Positions 1 to 7,302 of a stretch of DNA of 44,081 nucleotides are shown one piece after another; position 1 is the stretch's first letter, and every line of letters starts with the position of its first letter. Source of the stretch: JAYEJW01 sp034716535. Lineage in GTDB: Bacteria > Pseudomonadota > Gammaproteobacteria > Chromatiales > Chromatiaceae. The notes beneath the pieces were generated by a model. That model searched no databases. It was not told the origin of the DNA and saw only the letters and a list, made by a program, of their open reading frames with translations. The DNA lies in the NCBI GenBank assembly GCA_034716535.1, contig JAYEJW010000032.1, forward strand, positions 1 to 44,081, given 5' to 3'. Both the position numbers and the translations under genes were made by a program.

Positions 1-106
1 TGGAGTGCAGGTCAATCCCACCGTATAGTTTCATTGCAGGCTCCTCCGCTCAGGTCTCCGTTCTTGACGCTCTCACTTAGAACGTACGACCTGGCCGAGG
101 GGTCGG

Positions 107-400
107 CTAGATGCTTATCAGGTCTTTACTTTTGCGTGCTCGACCGTGATGCTCTTCGACGTACTCGCGCAGGGCGGCGTTTATGCGGGTCTGATATTTC
201 CCCCCCTGGGCTCTGAACCATTCCAACAAGTCGGCGTCGATCCGTAGCGTGATCTGCCGTTTCACCGGGCGGTAGAAGCGACCTCGAACGGCCCTGGAGA
301 AGTCGGCGACTTCCGGAATATCGCTGGTATCGATGTCTTCGTCCGGCAGTTCGGCTAGGCGCTGTAACTCGTGCCGCTGTTCATCTGTCATCTTGCTCAT
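107..400 (-). CDS. brnA: BrnA-type antitoxin (DUF4415/COG3514)
   Basis: This is the antitoxin of a BrnT/BrnA type II pair. It would bind and neutralise the BrnT ribonuclease and repress the operon as a ribbon-helix-helix dimer. The 97-aa product has an acidic N-terminal half and a C-terminal stretch, QITLRIDADLLEWFR followed by YQTRINAALREYV, which is the hallmark of the BrnA family. The start at 400 (MSKMTDEQ) was chosen because it lies inside the end of the toxin gene, giving the usual toxin-antitoxin overlap of about 20 bp. A longer reading from 460 would add an Arg-rich stretch not expected in the family. It lies just outside the left end of the island, so it belongs to the flanking chromosome. 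It appears intact although the toxin is probably broken. Family assignment is secure; regulation is inferred from the family and the nearby palindrome. Confidence 0.88.
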   Translation of the reverse strand: MSKMTDEQRHELQRLAELPDEDIDTSDIPEVADFSRAVRGRFYRPVKRQITLRIDADLLEWFRAQGGKYQTRINAALREYVEEHHGRARKSKDLISI

Positions 401-672
401 AGATTCTTCGCTCTTTCGACGTCGCCTTTCGGGCCGAGATGATCCGCACAGTCTCTTCATCTGCCTCGTCGTGGCGGTAGGTGTGGGCGACCAGGAGAAT
501 TACGACTTGCCCGACGCGTCCGAGTGTCTGCCAACGCTCTTCGCCGCCCTCAAACCGATCTTGGATGCTGGCGGCACGAGGATCGTCAAAGACTAGGCCA
601 GCGGTCTCGAAACTCACGCCATGCTTGGCTCTGTTTCGTCTTGTTCTTCTGTTCGTCCCATTCGAACCGCAT
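381..672 (-). pseudogene. brnT: BrnT-type toxin (DUF497), probable +1 frameshift
   Basis: BrnT toxins are small RelE-fold ribonucleases. The body of the protein is recognisable: KHGVSFETAGLVFDDP, then RWQTLGRVGQVVILLVAHTYR and RIISARKATSKERRIYE. The expected N-terminus, MRFEWDEQKNK, is also present from the ATG at 672, but in another frame. Removing one base near 640 would join MRFEWDEQKNK to RNRAKHGVSFE with the family spacing of nine residues between FEWD and KHG. As the sequence stands, the FEWD frame runs on into an unrelated sequence. The open frame that carries the body starts at 695 with a non-canonical N-terminus. Either the toxin is inactivated by a one-base insertion or there is a sequencing error. 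The alternative is that the open frame 381-695 is translated as an odd but intact variant. Confidence 0.72.
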
Positions 673-678
673 GACACA

Positions 679-692
679 ATTGTAGTTACAAT
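679..692. promoter_or_regulatory. Palindromic operator candidate of the brnTA pair
   Basis: A perfect inverted repeat, ATTGTA-GT-TACAAT, lies 7 bp upstream of the ATG at 672 that carries the canonical BrnT N-terminus. On the minus strand its distal half reads TACAAT, a good sigma-70 -10 box. A repressor bound here would therefore block transcription. No Shine-Dalgarno sequence is visible before the ATG. Autoregulation by BrnA is known for the family; assigning this particular palindrome to it is inference. Confidence 0.5.
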
Positions 693-938
693 CAACGACT
701 CAGGAAAGTCTGCTCTCTTCAGAGCAATTTGAGGGCCACCACGCCAGGGACTGTCTGAAGTACCTATGGCGATAGGGGAACTAAACGGAGTGGAGCATCT
801 GCGAGTATACCGTCGGCATCTCGACTGGCCGATTGAGTTGGTCGAATGGAAAGGTGCGGCGGAAAATTCGGTTCGAATGTGAACCGTTCTTGAGTCAGAA
901 GAAAGACGAGCGACAAGAAGTTCCTCAAGCCGCTGTTA
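693..938. other. Non-coding flank between brnTA and the left island end
   Basis: I see no credible reading frame, RNA gene or strong repeat in this stretch. Before integration it would have adjoined the 3' end of the tRNA-Ile2 gene. Confidence 0.5.
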
Positions 939-989
939 TTATTGGTGGGCCGTCAGGGATTTGAACCCCGGACCAAGGGATTATGAGTC
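939..989 (-). repeat. Left attachment site: tRNA-Ile2 3'-half remnant
   Basis: These 51 bp are identical to 33750-33800. They comprise four bases outside the tRNA, the CCA end, acceptor 3' strand, T-arm, variable loop and anticodon arm up to the anticodon loop. Identity stops at position 990, and the sequence beyond does not form the 5' half of a tRNA. This copy is therefore an att remnant and not a functional tRNA gene. Confidence 0.93.
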
Positions 990-1092
990 TCGCCTAATCA
1001 ATAAATTACAGTACGTAGCAGCACGTGACAACAAGCAAAACAATGCCTTAGTTTTGGGTCGTTCTGTAGATGTTTGCCAGTTGTTAGGGGCA

Positions 1093-1110
1093 GTGTCCCA
1101 TGAGTGTCCC
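1093..1110 (+). repeat. Paired GTGTCCC repeats, left candidate integrase arm sites
   Basis: Two copies of GTGTCCC start at 1093 and 1104, 11 bp apart, about one helical turn. The same doublet with the same pitch occurs inside the right end at 33687-33704. Direct repeats one turn apart near both att cores are what arm-type integrase sites look like. The function is inferred. The rest of 990-1245 shows no gene. Confidence 0.55.
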
Positions 1111-1245
1111 GCGGAGGCGTCACTCGATGACCCGCTTTGAAGGCTTTATCGCTTCCGCCAGGTTAGTCGATCGGTTTATTCGCGCGACGAGCAGGGAGCG
1201 AGTTGCCGATGTGGTCCATCTGCTCGCGCTCCCTTACGGGCGGCT

Positions 1246-1914
1246 TCAATCGCGATTCGCAGAACCAGCGCGTCCGTCTGCTGGCGCGCCATCGATGCGT
1301 TTACTCGGACTGAAGGCTTCGAAGGCCGCCGCGACCTCCCGCAGCAGGCCGTCGTCCGGTTCCTGACGGAGCTGCTCACACGCCTGCAGATAATGGCAAC
1401 CCGGGTTGTGCATTAGGAGGGCAAAAGCGTCGGACAAGGTAAAGAACTGGGGCTTGAGCACCCGGATACCCTCGGAGAGGGCCGGCGCGGCCGCTTCCCA
1501 ATCGGTGGGCGCAATCCCTAGAATTGATCCCAGAGAGCCAAGGGATCTCGCCAGATCTGGGTGGAAGGCATCAGGGCTCTTTACGACCAGCTCGCGGTAG
1601 ATCTCGATCGCCTCATGCACCGCGTCGAGCGCCGCCTCTCGTCGGCCCATAGACGACAGAAGAGCAGACATATTGTTGAGAGACAATACTAGATCCGGGA
1701 GGAAGGTAGCGGGGCGTCGCTCAGCCAGGCTGTGGCGGATATCGACCGCGTCCTGTACCGCCGCGAGTGCCTCCTCGTGCTGCCCTAGCTCGGCGAGAGA
1801 TCTGGCAAGGGTGGTGAGGGACATCGCCAGATTCGGGGAGAAGGCATCGGGACGGCGCGCGGACAGGTTACGATCGAAAGCGGCTGCCTCCTTCGCCGTG
1901 ATTCCCACTTCCAT
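1246..1914 (-). pseudogene. Truncated TPR-repeat protein gene
   Basis: The 222-aa frame contains TPR units of the kind found C-terminal to NB-ARC or CHAT modules: RRPDAFSPNLAMSL, then LARSLAELGQHEEALAAVQDA, and a second unit with LSLNNMSALLSSMGRREAAL. The frame begins in the middle of a repeat (FDRNLSARRPDAF) straight after the ATG, and there is an in-frame stop 17 codons upstream. The N-terminal effector and ATPase parts are therefore missing. The C-terminal 100 residues diverge from the repeat consensus and may be a natural C-terminal cap. It lies at the island edge and points away from the intact CHAT-NB-ARC-TPR gene. The best explanation is the 3' remnant of a second TPR sensor gene. A short stand-alone TPR protein is the alternative. 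Confidence 0.6.
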
Positions 1915-2107
1915 GCCAGGCAGCGGGCGTTGGGGCGTATTGCCTTCCGGATTTCCGGAGCTCGTCTATGCTGTATGGACAATGGTGTGAAGCTCGGACG
2001 ATCTGAGTCAGTGGTATCGGGACGATAGCGCCCGTCGGGACAGTTCAGGCGGGCGCTGTGCGCGACGGGGACAGGGCCCCTGAAGGCGCTGGCCGGAGGG
2101 AGAGGAG

Positions 2108-5100
2108 ATGGAGCTATCAATCACCCCGCGCTGGGATGCTGATTCGGAGCCGGCGTTGCGCCGCGCGATCTCGGAGCTTGATCGCGCGCTGGAGGCGGGG
2201 GAAGCGATCAAGGAGGACGCGCTCAAGGGCATCGGTGAGCAACTGTGGCGCTTGGGCGGACTGGACGCCGAGACGATCGCCGCGGAATTGGACGATGCCC
2301 TGGACGAAGAGAGCCCGCTGCGGGTGACCGTCGCCGGGGGCGAGGCCCAGCAGCTGCCGTGGGAGCTGCTCTACCACGGCGATCCGCAGATCGGCTTTCT
2401 GAGCCGCCACGACTGGAGCACGCTCGCGCGGCGCATCCGCGGCAAGGGGAGCAAGGCGCCGAGCCGGACCCCACGCCCGCTGCGCCTGCTGCTCTTTATC
2501 GCCGCCCCCGATGACCTTGACCCCGAGCGCGCGCGCCTGGACTACGAGGAAGAAGAAGCGCTGCTCTACGGCGCCCTGGACGCGGGCATCACCGGCGGGG
2601 AGATCGCCCTGGACGTGGCCGAGGACGGGGTGCTCGAGACCCTCATCGAGCGCCTGCAGCGGCGGCGCTACCACGCCATGATCCTGAGCATGCACGGGGC
2701 CATGGCCAAGGACGCGGGCGGTCAAGACGAATGGGGCCTGCTGTTCGAGGACGCGGTCACCGGGCGCTCCGCACCGGTGTCCGGCAGCCGACTTGCCGAG
2801 CGCCTGCGCGCGCTGCCGGGCGGGCACCGCCCCGCCCTGGTCGTGCTCGCCGCCTGCCGCAGTGCCCATGGCGGAGAGGTCACCGGCCAGGCCATCCCCG
2901 GTGTGGCCCAGGCGCTGCATGGCGGCGGTTTCGAGCGGGTGCTCGGCATGCGCCTGTCGGTGAGCGACCGGGCCGCCTCAGTGTTCGACGCCGACCTCTT
3001 CCGGCGCCTAGCCCTCGGCTACGACCTGGGCCGGGCGGTGAGCCTGGCGCGCGCGCGCATGGCCACCGAAGGCTGGAGCGGGGCGGTGCGCGAGGCCGCC
3101 GGCCAGGTCCAGGGTGACCCGCGCGCCCAGTGGACCCTGCCCGTGCTCTTAGAGCGCACCGCCGGCGGTCCGCTCCTGGATCGCGACGCCCCCGCCGAGC
3201 GTATCCCCCGCGCGCCGCCCCCGGCGGTGCTCATCGGTGATGGAAAGATCGAGCTTCCCGCACGCGAGGCCTTCATCGGGCGGCGGCAGATCCTGCGCGC
3301 GCACCTGCGCCCGTTCCTGCAGGGGAGGGCCCGGCGGCTGCTCTTCAGCGGCCCGGGCGGGGTGGGCAAGACCGCCCTGGCGGGTTGGTTCGGCCGCCGG
3401 CTCCTCGAGCGCGAGCCTGCTCTGCGCACCCTGGGCTTTCGCGCCCCCTTCGCGCTCGACACCAGCCTCCTCGAGGCCCTGCGGCGCGAAGCCTTCGACG
3501 GCACGCTCACGGCCGCCGAAGAGGAGACCCTGCGCGAGGCGCTCAAGGCCGAGCCCGACGCGCGCGAGCGGGTGCGCCGGCTGCTGCGCTCACTGGCGAC
3601 GCAAGAGCGCCCGCTGTGCCTGCTGCTCGACAACCTCGAGACGCTGCAGGAGACGGCAACGCTCGCCTTCCGCCCCGAGCACGCAGAGAGCCGCTGGTTC
3701 CTCGAGAGCGCCCTTGCGCTTCCCGCCCCCACGCGCGTGCTGTTCACCGGGCGCTATGCCCTCGAGGGCATCGACGTCGATCGGGCCTGCAGCGTGCGCG
3801 ACGCCCCCTACGGCGACGTGCTCCAGCGCATGAGCCGCCTCGAGTGGCCGACTGACCTGGGTCTTGCGGTCAAGCGCGACATCTACCACAAGCTCGGGGG
3901 CAACCACCGGGCGATCGAATGGCTGGCGCGGCTGCTGGCGGACAAGGCCGCGGACGCCGCCGAGCTGATCGACGCCCTGGCCGCCCAGCAGGCCCCGCCC
4001 GGGACGCCCCAGGCGGCGACCGCCGTGGTGCTGGAGGCCATGCGCCAGAACCTGCTGTTCACGCACGTACGCGCCCAGCTCACCGACGCGCAGGAGCGGC
4101 TCTTGCGGGCGGCGACCTACTACCGGGTGCCGGTCAGCGAGGACGGGCTGCGGGCCATCAGCCAGGAGCGCGAGCGCCTCGAGGCGGACCTTAAGCGGCT
4201 GCTCGGCTACGCGCTGATCGAGCCCAGCCACGATGCCGCCCTGGGGCTCGACTACTACCAGGTGCCGCCGGTGGTGCGCGAGCTGTTGGGAGAGGAGCGG
4301 GCATTCCCCGACGAGGAGCGCAAGGCCCTGCACGCGGCCATGGGCCGCTACCACCGCTTCCAGGGGGCGCAGGTCACGCGCACCGTCGGCGAGAACCTGG
4401 AGGCGATCCACCACTTCCGGGAGGCCGGCGACCATCATGCGGCCGATGCGCTAGCCGAGCCGCTAGCGGACTTTCTCTACACCCGCAGCGCCTTCGCCGA
4501 GGCCAGGGCGCTGCTCGCCCCGATTCTTGAGCGTCAGGCACCGCCTGCGCCCTGGTGGGCTTTGACTGGCTACGGGCGTTGTGCGCTCCGCCTCGGCGAG
4601 CCGCAGGCGGCGCTGGTCGCCTTCGAGCGGGCGCTGGCGATCGCCCCCGACGAGAATGCGCGTGGGACGACCGTCAACGATCTGGCTACAACCGCACGCG
4701 CGCGGGGGGATTACGCGCAGGCCCTCACCTACTATGAGCAGAGCCTGGCGATTTCGCGCGCCATCGGCGACGTCGCGGGCGAGGGGGCGAGCCTCAACAA
4801 TATCGGCCTGATCTACCGGGACCGCGGCGACTACGCGCAGGCGCTCACCTATCTTGAGCCGAGCCTGACGATTCAGCGCGCCATAGGCGACCGCGCGGGC
4901 GAGGGGACGACCCTCAACAACATTGGCCTGATCTACCAAGCGCGCGGGGACCACGGGCAGGCGCTCACCTACCTCAAGCAGAGCCTGGCGATTTCGCGCA
5001 CCACCGGCAACCGCGCGGGCGAGGGGACGACCCTCGACAACATCGGCCGGATTTACGACGCCCGCGGCGATTACGCGCAAGCGCTCACCTACTTCAAGCA

Positions 5101-5671
5101 GAGCCTTGCAATTCGGCGCGCCATCGGCGACCGCGCGGGCGAGGGGGCGAGCCTCAACAACATCGGCAACATCTACCAGTCCCGCGGAGACGAAGAGCAG
5201 GCGCTCACCTACCTCGAGCAAAGCCTGGCGATTTCGCGCGCTGTCCGCGACCGCCGGGGCGAGGGGCGAAGCCTCAACAACCTCAGCGAGATTTACCACG
5301 CCCGCGGAGACGAAGAGCAGGCGCTCACTTGCCTCGAGCAGAGCCTAGCGATCCTGCGCGCCATCGGTGACCAGGCGGGTCTGATCCCGATCCTGCACAA
5401 CCTGGGCCACATTGCCCTTCCTACGGGTGATCTGAAGCGGGCATTGGAATACTGGCAGGAGGCGCTCACGCTGGCGCAGGAGACGGGCGATGCCGAGGGG
5501 TTGTTCCACGTCGCCCGTACCATCGGCCGGGCGCTGGGCGACACCGGCGAGAAGGACGCGGCCCGCCGACTGCTGACCCTTGCGGTCCAGGTCGGCCGCC
5601 AGGCGGGGCTTCCGGGTGTGGGCAAAATCGAGGAGGCCCTCGCGGCGCTGGGGCGTGATGACGGCCTCTGA
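2108..5671 (+). CDS. CHAT protease-NB-ARC (STAND)-TPR sensor protein
   Basis: This 1187-aa protein joins three parts. Residues about 60-350 are a caspase-like CHAT protease, with the catalytic His in ILSMHG (H196) and Cys in VVLAACRSA (C250). Residues about 385-650 are an NB-ARC-type STAND ATPase, with P-loop GPGGVGKT (415-422) and Walker B LCLLLDN (D508). The C-terminus is a superhelix of 40-residue TPR units, six of them nearly identical. Known STAND proteins oligomerise when the repeat region senses a trigger, which activates the effector domain; here that would be a cysteine protease. A strong Shine-Dalgarno (GGAGAGGAG) directly precedes the ATG at 2108. Two small genes follow in the same direction: a membrane protein after 55 bp and a zinc-ribbon protein. 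The likely role is abortive anti-phage defence with the partners as substrate or effector. The domains are seen; the role is inferred. Confidence 0.9.
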   Translation: MELSITPRWDADSEPALRRAISELDRALEAGEAIKEDALKGIGEQLWRLGGLDAETIAAELDDALDEESPLRVTVAGGEAQQLPWELLYHGDPQIGFLSRHDWSTLARRIRGKGSKAPSRTPRPLRLLLFIAAPDDLDPERARLDYEEEEALLYGALDAGITGGEIALDVAEDGVLETLIERLQRRRYHAMILSMHGAMAKDAGGQDEWGLLFEDAVTGRSAPVSGSRLAERLRALPGGHRPALVVLAACRSAHGGEVTGQAIPGVAQALHGGGFERVLGMRLSVSDRAASVFDADLFRRLALGYDLGRAVSLARARMATEGWSGAVREAAGQVQGDPRAQWTLPVLLERTAGGPLLDRDAPAERIPRAPPPAVLIGDGKIELPAREAFIGRRQILRAHLRPFLQGRARRLLFSGPGGVGKTALAGWFGRRLLEREPALRTLGFRAPFALDTSLLEALRREAFDGTLTAAEEETLREALKAEPDARERVRRLLRSLATQERPLCLLLDNLETLQETATLAFRPEHAESRWFLESALALPAPTRVLFTGRYALEGIDVDRACSVRDAPYGDVLQRMSRLEWPTDLGLAVKRDIYHKLGGNHRAIEWLARLLADKAADAAELIDALAAQQAPPGTPQAATAVVLEAMRQNLLFTHVRAQLTDAQERLLRAATYYRVPVSEDGLRAISQERERLEADLKRLLGYALIEPSHDAALGLDYYQVPPVVRELLGEERAFPDEERKALHAAMGRYHRFQGAQVTRTVGENLEAIHHFREAGDHHAADALAEPLADFLYTRSAFAEARALLAPILERQAPPAPWWALTGYGRCALRLGEPQAALVAFERALAIAPDENARGTTVNDLATTARARGDYAQALTYYEQSLAISRAIGDVAGEGASLNNIGLIYRDRGDYAQALTYLEPSLTIQRAIGDRAGEGTTLNNIGLIYQARGDHGQALTYLKQSLAISRTTGNRAGEGTTLDNIGRIYDARGDYAQALTYFKQSLAIRRAIGDRAGEGASLNNIGNIYQSRGDEEQALTYLEQSLAISRAVRDRRGEGRSLNNLSEIYHARGDEEQALTCLEQSLAILRAIGDQAGLIPILHNLGHIALPTGDLKRALEYWQEALTLAQETGDAEGLFHVARTIGRALGDTGEKDAARRLLTLAVQVGRQAGLPGVGKIEEALAALGRDDGL
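4703..5542 (+). repeat. Tandem 120-bp repeats encoding the TPR array
   Basis: Six highly similar 120-bp units start at 4703, 4823, 4943, 5063, 5183 and 5303. Each encodes a 40-residue TPR of the form RGDYAQALTYLEQSLAI followed by a RAIGD turn. A seventh, diverged unit runs from 5423. The exact period and high DNA identity point to recent expansion or gene conversion. This stretch could gain or lose units by recombination and could also be mis-assembled from short reads. Confidence 0.9.
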
Positions 5672-5726
5672 TCGGCAACTAGTCGCGTCACTTCTGAGAT
5701 CAAACGGGGGCAGACGAGGATAGGCA

Positions 5727-6158
5727 ATGAGCAATTACTCAAACCAAGACGAGGTGTTGCAGGCGCGCGCGGCCACGGACGAGGAAAAGTACTACTACGA
5801 GCAAGCGTACAAGGAGCCGGTCCAGTCCATTGCCCGCATCGAGGAGGTGGCCAAGTTCCTGGTCGGCGCGACCGCGACCACCTCGGGGCTGTTCGTCGCC
5901 GCCTACACCCTCGCAGTGGGGAAAGACACGGTCGAGGGGCTGATATGGTTCCTCCCGTTCATCGCCTGGTCCCTCGGCATCCTGTGCCAGCTTCTGGTGC
6001 TGTTTCCCGAGCGCTACCGCGTTGGGCGCAATCAACCGGCTTCCTGGCGCGCCGCCTTCCTACGGGCGCGCGCGTACAAGTACGGTTTCCTCCTGGCCGG
6101 GGGCACCTTTTTCGTCGCTGGACTGCTTCTGGCCTCGGTTCCTTTGTACGGACGGTGA
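5727..6158 (+). CDS. Small three-helix membrane protein, CHAT operon
   Basis: I do not recognise a named family. The 143-aa protein has a polar N-terminal region of about 40 residues rich in Glu and Tyr (EEKYYYEQAYKEP) and three predicted membrane helices at about 44-65, 71-93 and 119-141. A basic loop (ERYRVGRNQ, then RARAYK) lies between the second and third. There is no signal peptide. The gene starts 55 bp after the CHAT gene, with a GAGGATAGG ribosome site, and ends 5 bp before the zinc-ribbon gene, so the three are probably one operon. Small membrane proteins next to caspase-like or STAND sensors are often pore-forming or depolarising effectors. This one could be cleaved or recruited by the CHAT protein. 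That role is inference from context only. Confidence 0.75.
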   Translation: MSNYSNQDEVLQARAATDEEKYYYEQAYKEPVQSIARIEEVAKFLVGATATTSGLFVAAYTLAVGKDTVEGLIWFLPFIAWSLGILCQLLVLFPERYRVGRNQPASWRAAFLRARAYKYGFLLAGGTFFVAGLLLASVPLYGR

Positions 6159-6163
6159 TCAGA

Positions 6164-6391
6164 ATGGCAACTGAAGAGCAGAAGACCTTCAAGGTTTGGT
6201 GTGTGAACCCCAAGTGCAACCAACCCTTTCACGTCCGCTTTGCGCTGGTCCAGCCGGGCGCTGCGGGCGATGCAGACGTGGTGGTGGAGTGCCAGTACTG
6301 CGGCGCGGAAAACGTCATCACCATATCTGAAAAATATGTGGAGGAGGAGGACCTGGTGCGCGGGTTCAAAGGTCGATCGCGGGGGGGTTAG
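6164..6391 (+). CDS. Small zinc-ribbon protein, CHAT operon
   Basis: This 75-aa protein has a CX4C pair (CVNPKC) near the N-terminus and a CX2C pair (CQYC) about 35 residues later. Both are flanked by beta-strand-like hydrophobic stretches (TFKVWC, FHVRFALV, DVVVEC, NVITI). That is the pattern of a zinc ribbon. The C-terminus is basic (RGFKGRSRGG). The start at 6164 was chosen because it lies 5 bp after the stop of the membrane protein gene and gives the compact zinc-ribbon fold; a longer frame from 5945 would overlap that gene entirely. A nucleic-acid- or protein-binding adaptor role is possible. No function can be assigned, but the operon position suggests it works with the CHAT sensor and the membrane protein. 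The six-base inverted repeat GGGTTA/TAACCC just after the stop has no T-tract and is not a convincing terminator. Confidence 0.72.
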   Translation: MATEEQKTFKVWCVNPKCNQPFHVRFALVQPGAAGDADVVVECQYCGAENVITISEKYVEEEDLVRGFKGRSRGG

Positions 6392-6495
6392 GATGGCGGT
6401 TAACCCATCGCTTGATACGCGCAGGACGTGACCGGAAGAGCTCAGCTCACCAGCGGTTTCCCGGATGTGTGTTGCGCTTTCCCCTTGTTCGGGCT

Positions 6496-6738
6496 CTACC
6501 AATCCCGTGAAGCACGGCTGCTACTCTCCAACAGCACGCTGGGTCCGCCCGTATCACTGATGAAGTTGACCAGGCGCCAGGCTTCGGGGTCGCCGGCGCG
6601 GGCGAACAGGAAGCTGGCGTGTCGGCGCTCGTCCTCGACCAAAGGATCCTCGTAGCTGGTGATGATCTCGAAACGAGAGGGAGGCGAGGGAGCAAGGGAT
6701 TCCGGGGTAGAAGCCGTCGGAGAGTACGGCATCAGCAT
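6496..6738 (-). CDS. Hypothetical protein, 80 aa
   Basis: I do not recognise this protein. After a Ser/Pro-rich N-terminus it has a compact central part (FEIITSYEDPLVEDERRHAS, then GDPEAWRLVNFISDTGG). Its ATG lies 3 bp after the stop of the 91-aa gene upstream on the same strand, which supports a two-gene unit and supports both as real. It converges on the CHAT operon. No membrane segment or metal motif is visible. It could be a remnant of a larger gene. Confidence 0.45.
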   Translation of the reverse strand: MLMPYSPTASTPESLAPSPPSRFEIITSYEDPLVEDERRHASFLFARAGDPEAWRLVNFISDTGGPSVLLESSSRASRDW

Positions 6739-6741
6739 GGT

Positions 6742-7017
6742 CTACTGAGCGATAGGCGGTCGTGCGTCTTCAGCGCGCGTGTCTACTGCCCGGAAGCCGG
6801 GCGCAAGAATCACCTCGGCGATGCGATTTAAAAGATCCCCCTGCTCCCCGATCTCCCCCGCAAGATACTCTGCTGCGGACTGAGCCTCCCCAATAACGAT
6901 ACTGCTCAGCAGGGCGCCGAATGCTTGCTTTATCGAGACGGGGAGGGGATAGCGGCTTGGTGCGTCGCCAGAGGCGATGGTCTTTGTACGTTTCAGCAGC
7001 GCGAGATACTCCACCAT
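6742..7017 (-). CDS. Hypothetical protein, 91 aa
   Basis: The 91-aa product (MVEYLALLKRTKTIASG...) is mostly helical and amphipathic, with LPVSIKQAFGALLSSIVIG and a following EYLAGEIGEQGDLLNRIAEVI. I do not recognise a family. The start at 7017 is preferred over the longer frame from 7311 because a GAGGGA ribosome site lies 11 bp upstream, and the extra 98 residues read like non-coding sequence (many Cys, Arg and Trp). It is the first of two closely spaced minus-strand genes. The 285-bp stretch between it and the divergent helicase gene at 7303 holds no other gene and probably both promoters, though no clear boxes are seen. Confidence 0.5.
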   Translation of the reverse strand: MVEYLALLKRTKTIASGDAPSRYPLPVSIKQAFGALLSSIVIGEAQSAAEYLAGEIGEQGDLLNRIAEVILAPGFRAVDTRAEDARPPIAQ

Positions 7018-7302
7018 AAACACTGGTCCCTCGAAACCGCGGGCGACGGAGAGTACGCGCCGAGGAGCGACACCCGTCAGAAAAAAAACAAAGGGGGTAT
7101 CCAGACGAGTGCGGTTGGTACAAGATGTAGGTTTGCCGACGCATCTGCGCCTGCCTCCGAACTGCGAGCTGGAAGCAACTGTCCGCCCAGCTACGCCGTC
7201 CTCCCGTCCATGGCGAGACCACAACCAGTAGGGTTTACCGCACTCATATGGACACCCCATAAAAACAAATAGGCTAGGGCGTTCGCGGACTTCGCGCAGG
7301 CA

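Noticed and set aside
939..989. A second tRNA gene
   Set aside because: Only the 3' half is present; beyond 989 the sequence cannot form the D-arm or 5' acceptor strand.
4703..5542. CRISPR-like repeat array
   Set aside because: Units are 120 bp with no spacers and encode TPRs in one open frame.
6369..6410. Terminator after the zinc-ribbon gene
   Set aside because: The GGGTTA/TAACCC repeat is short and lacks a T-run.
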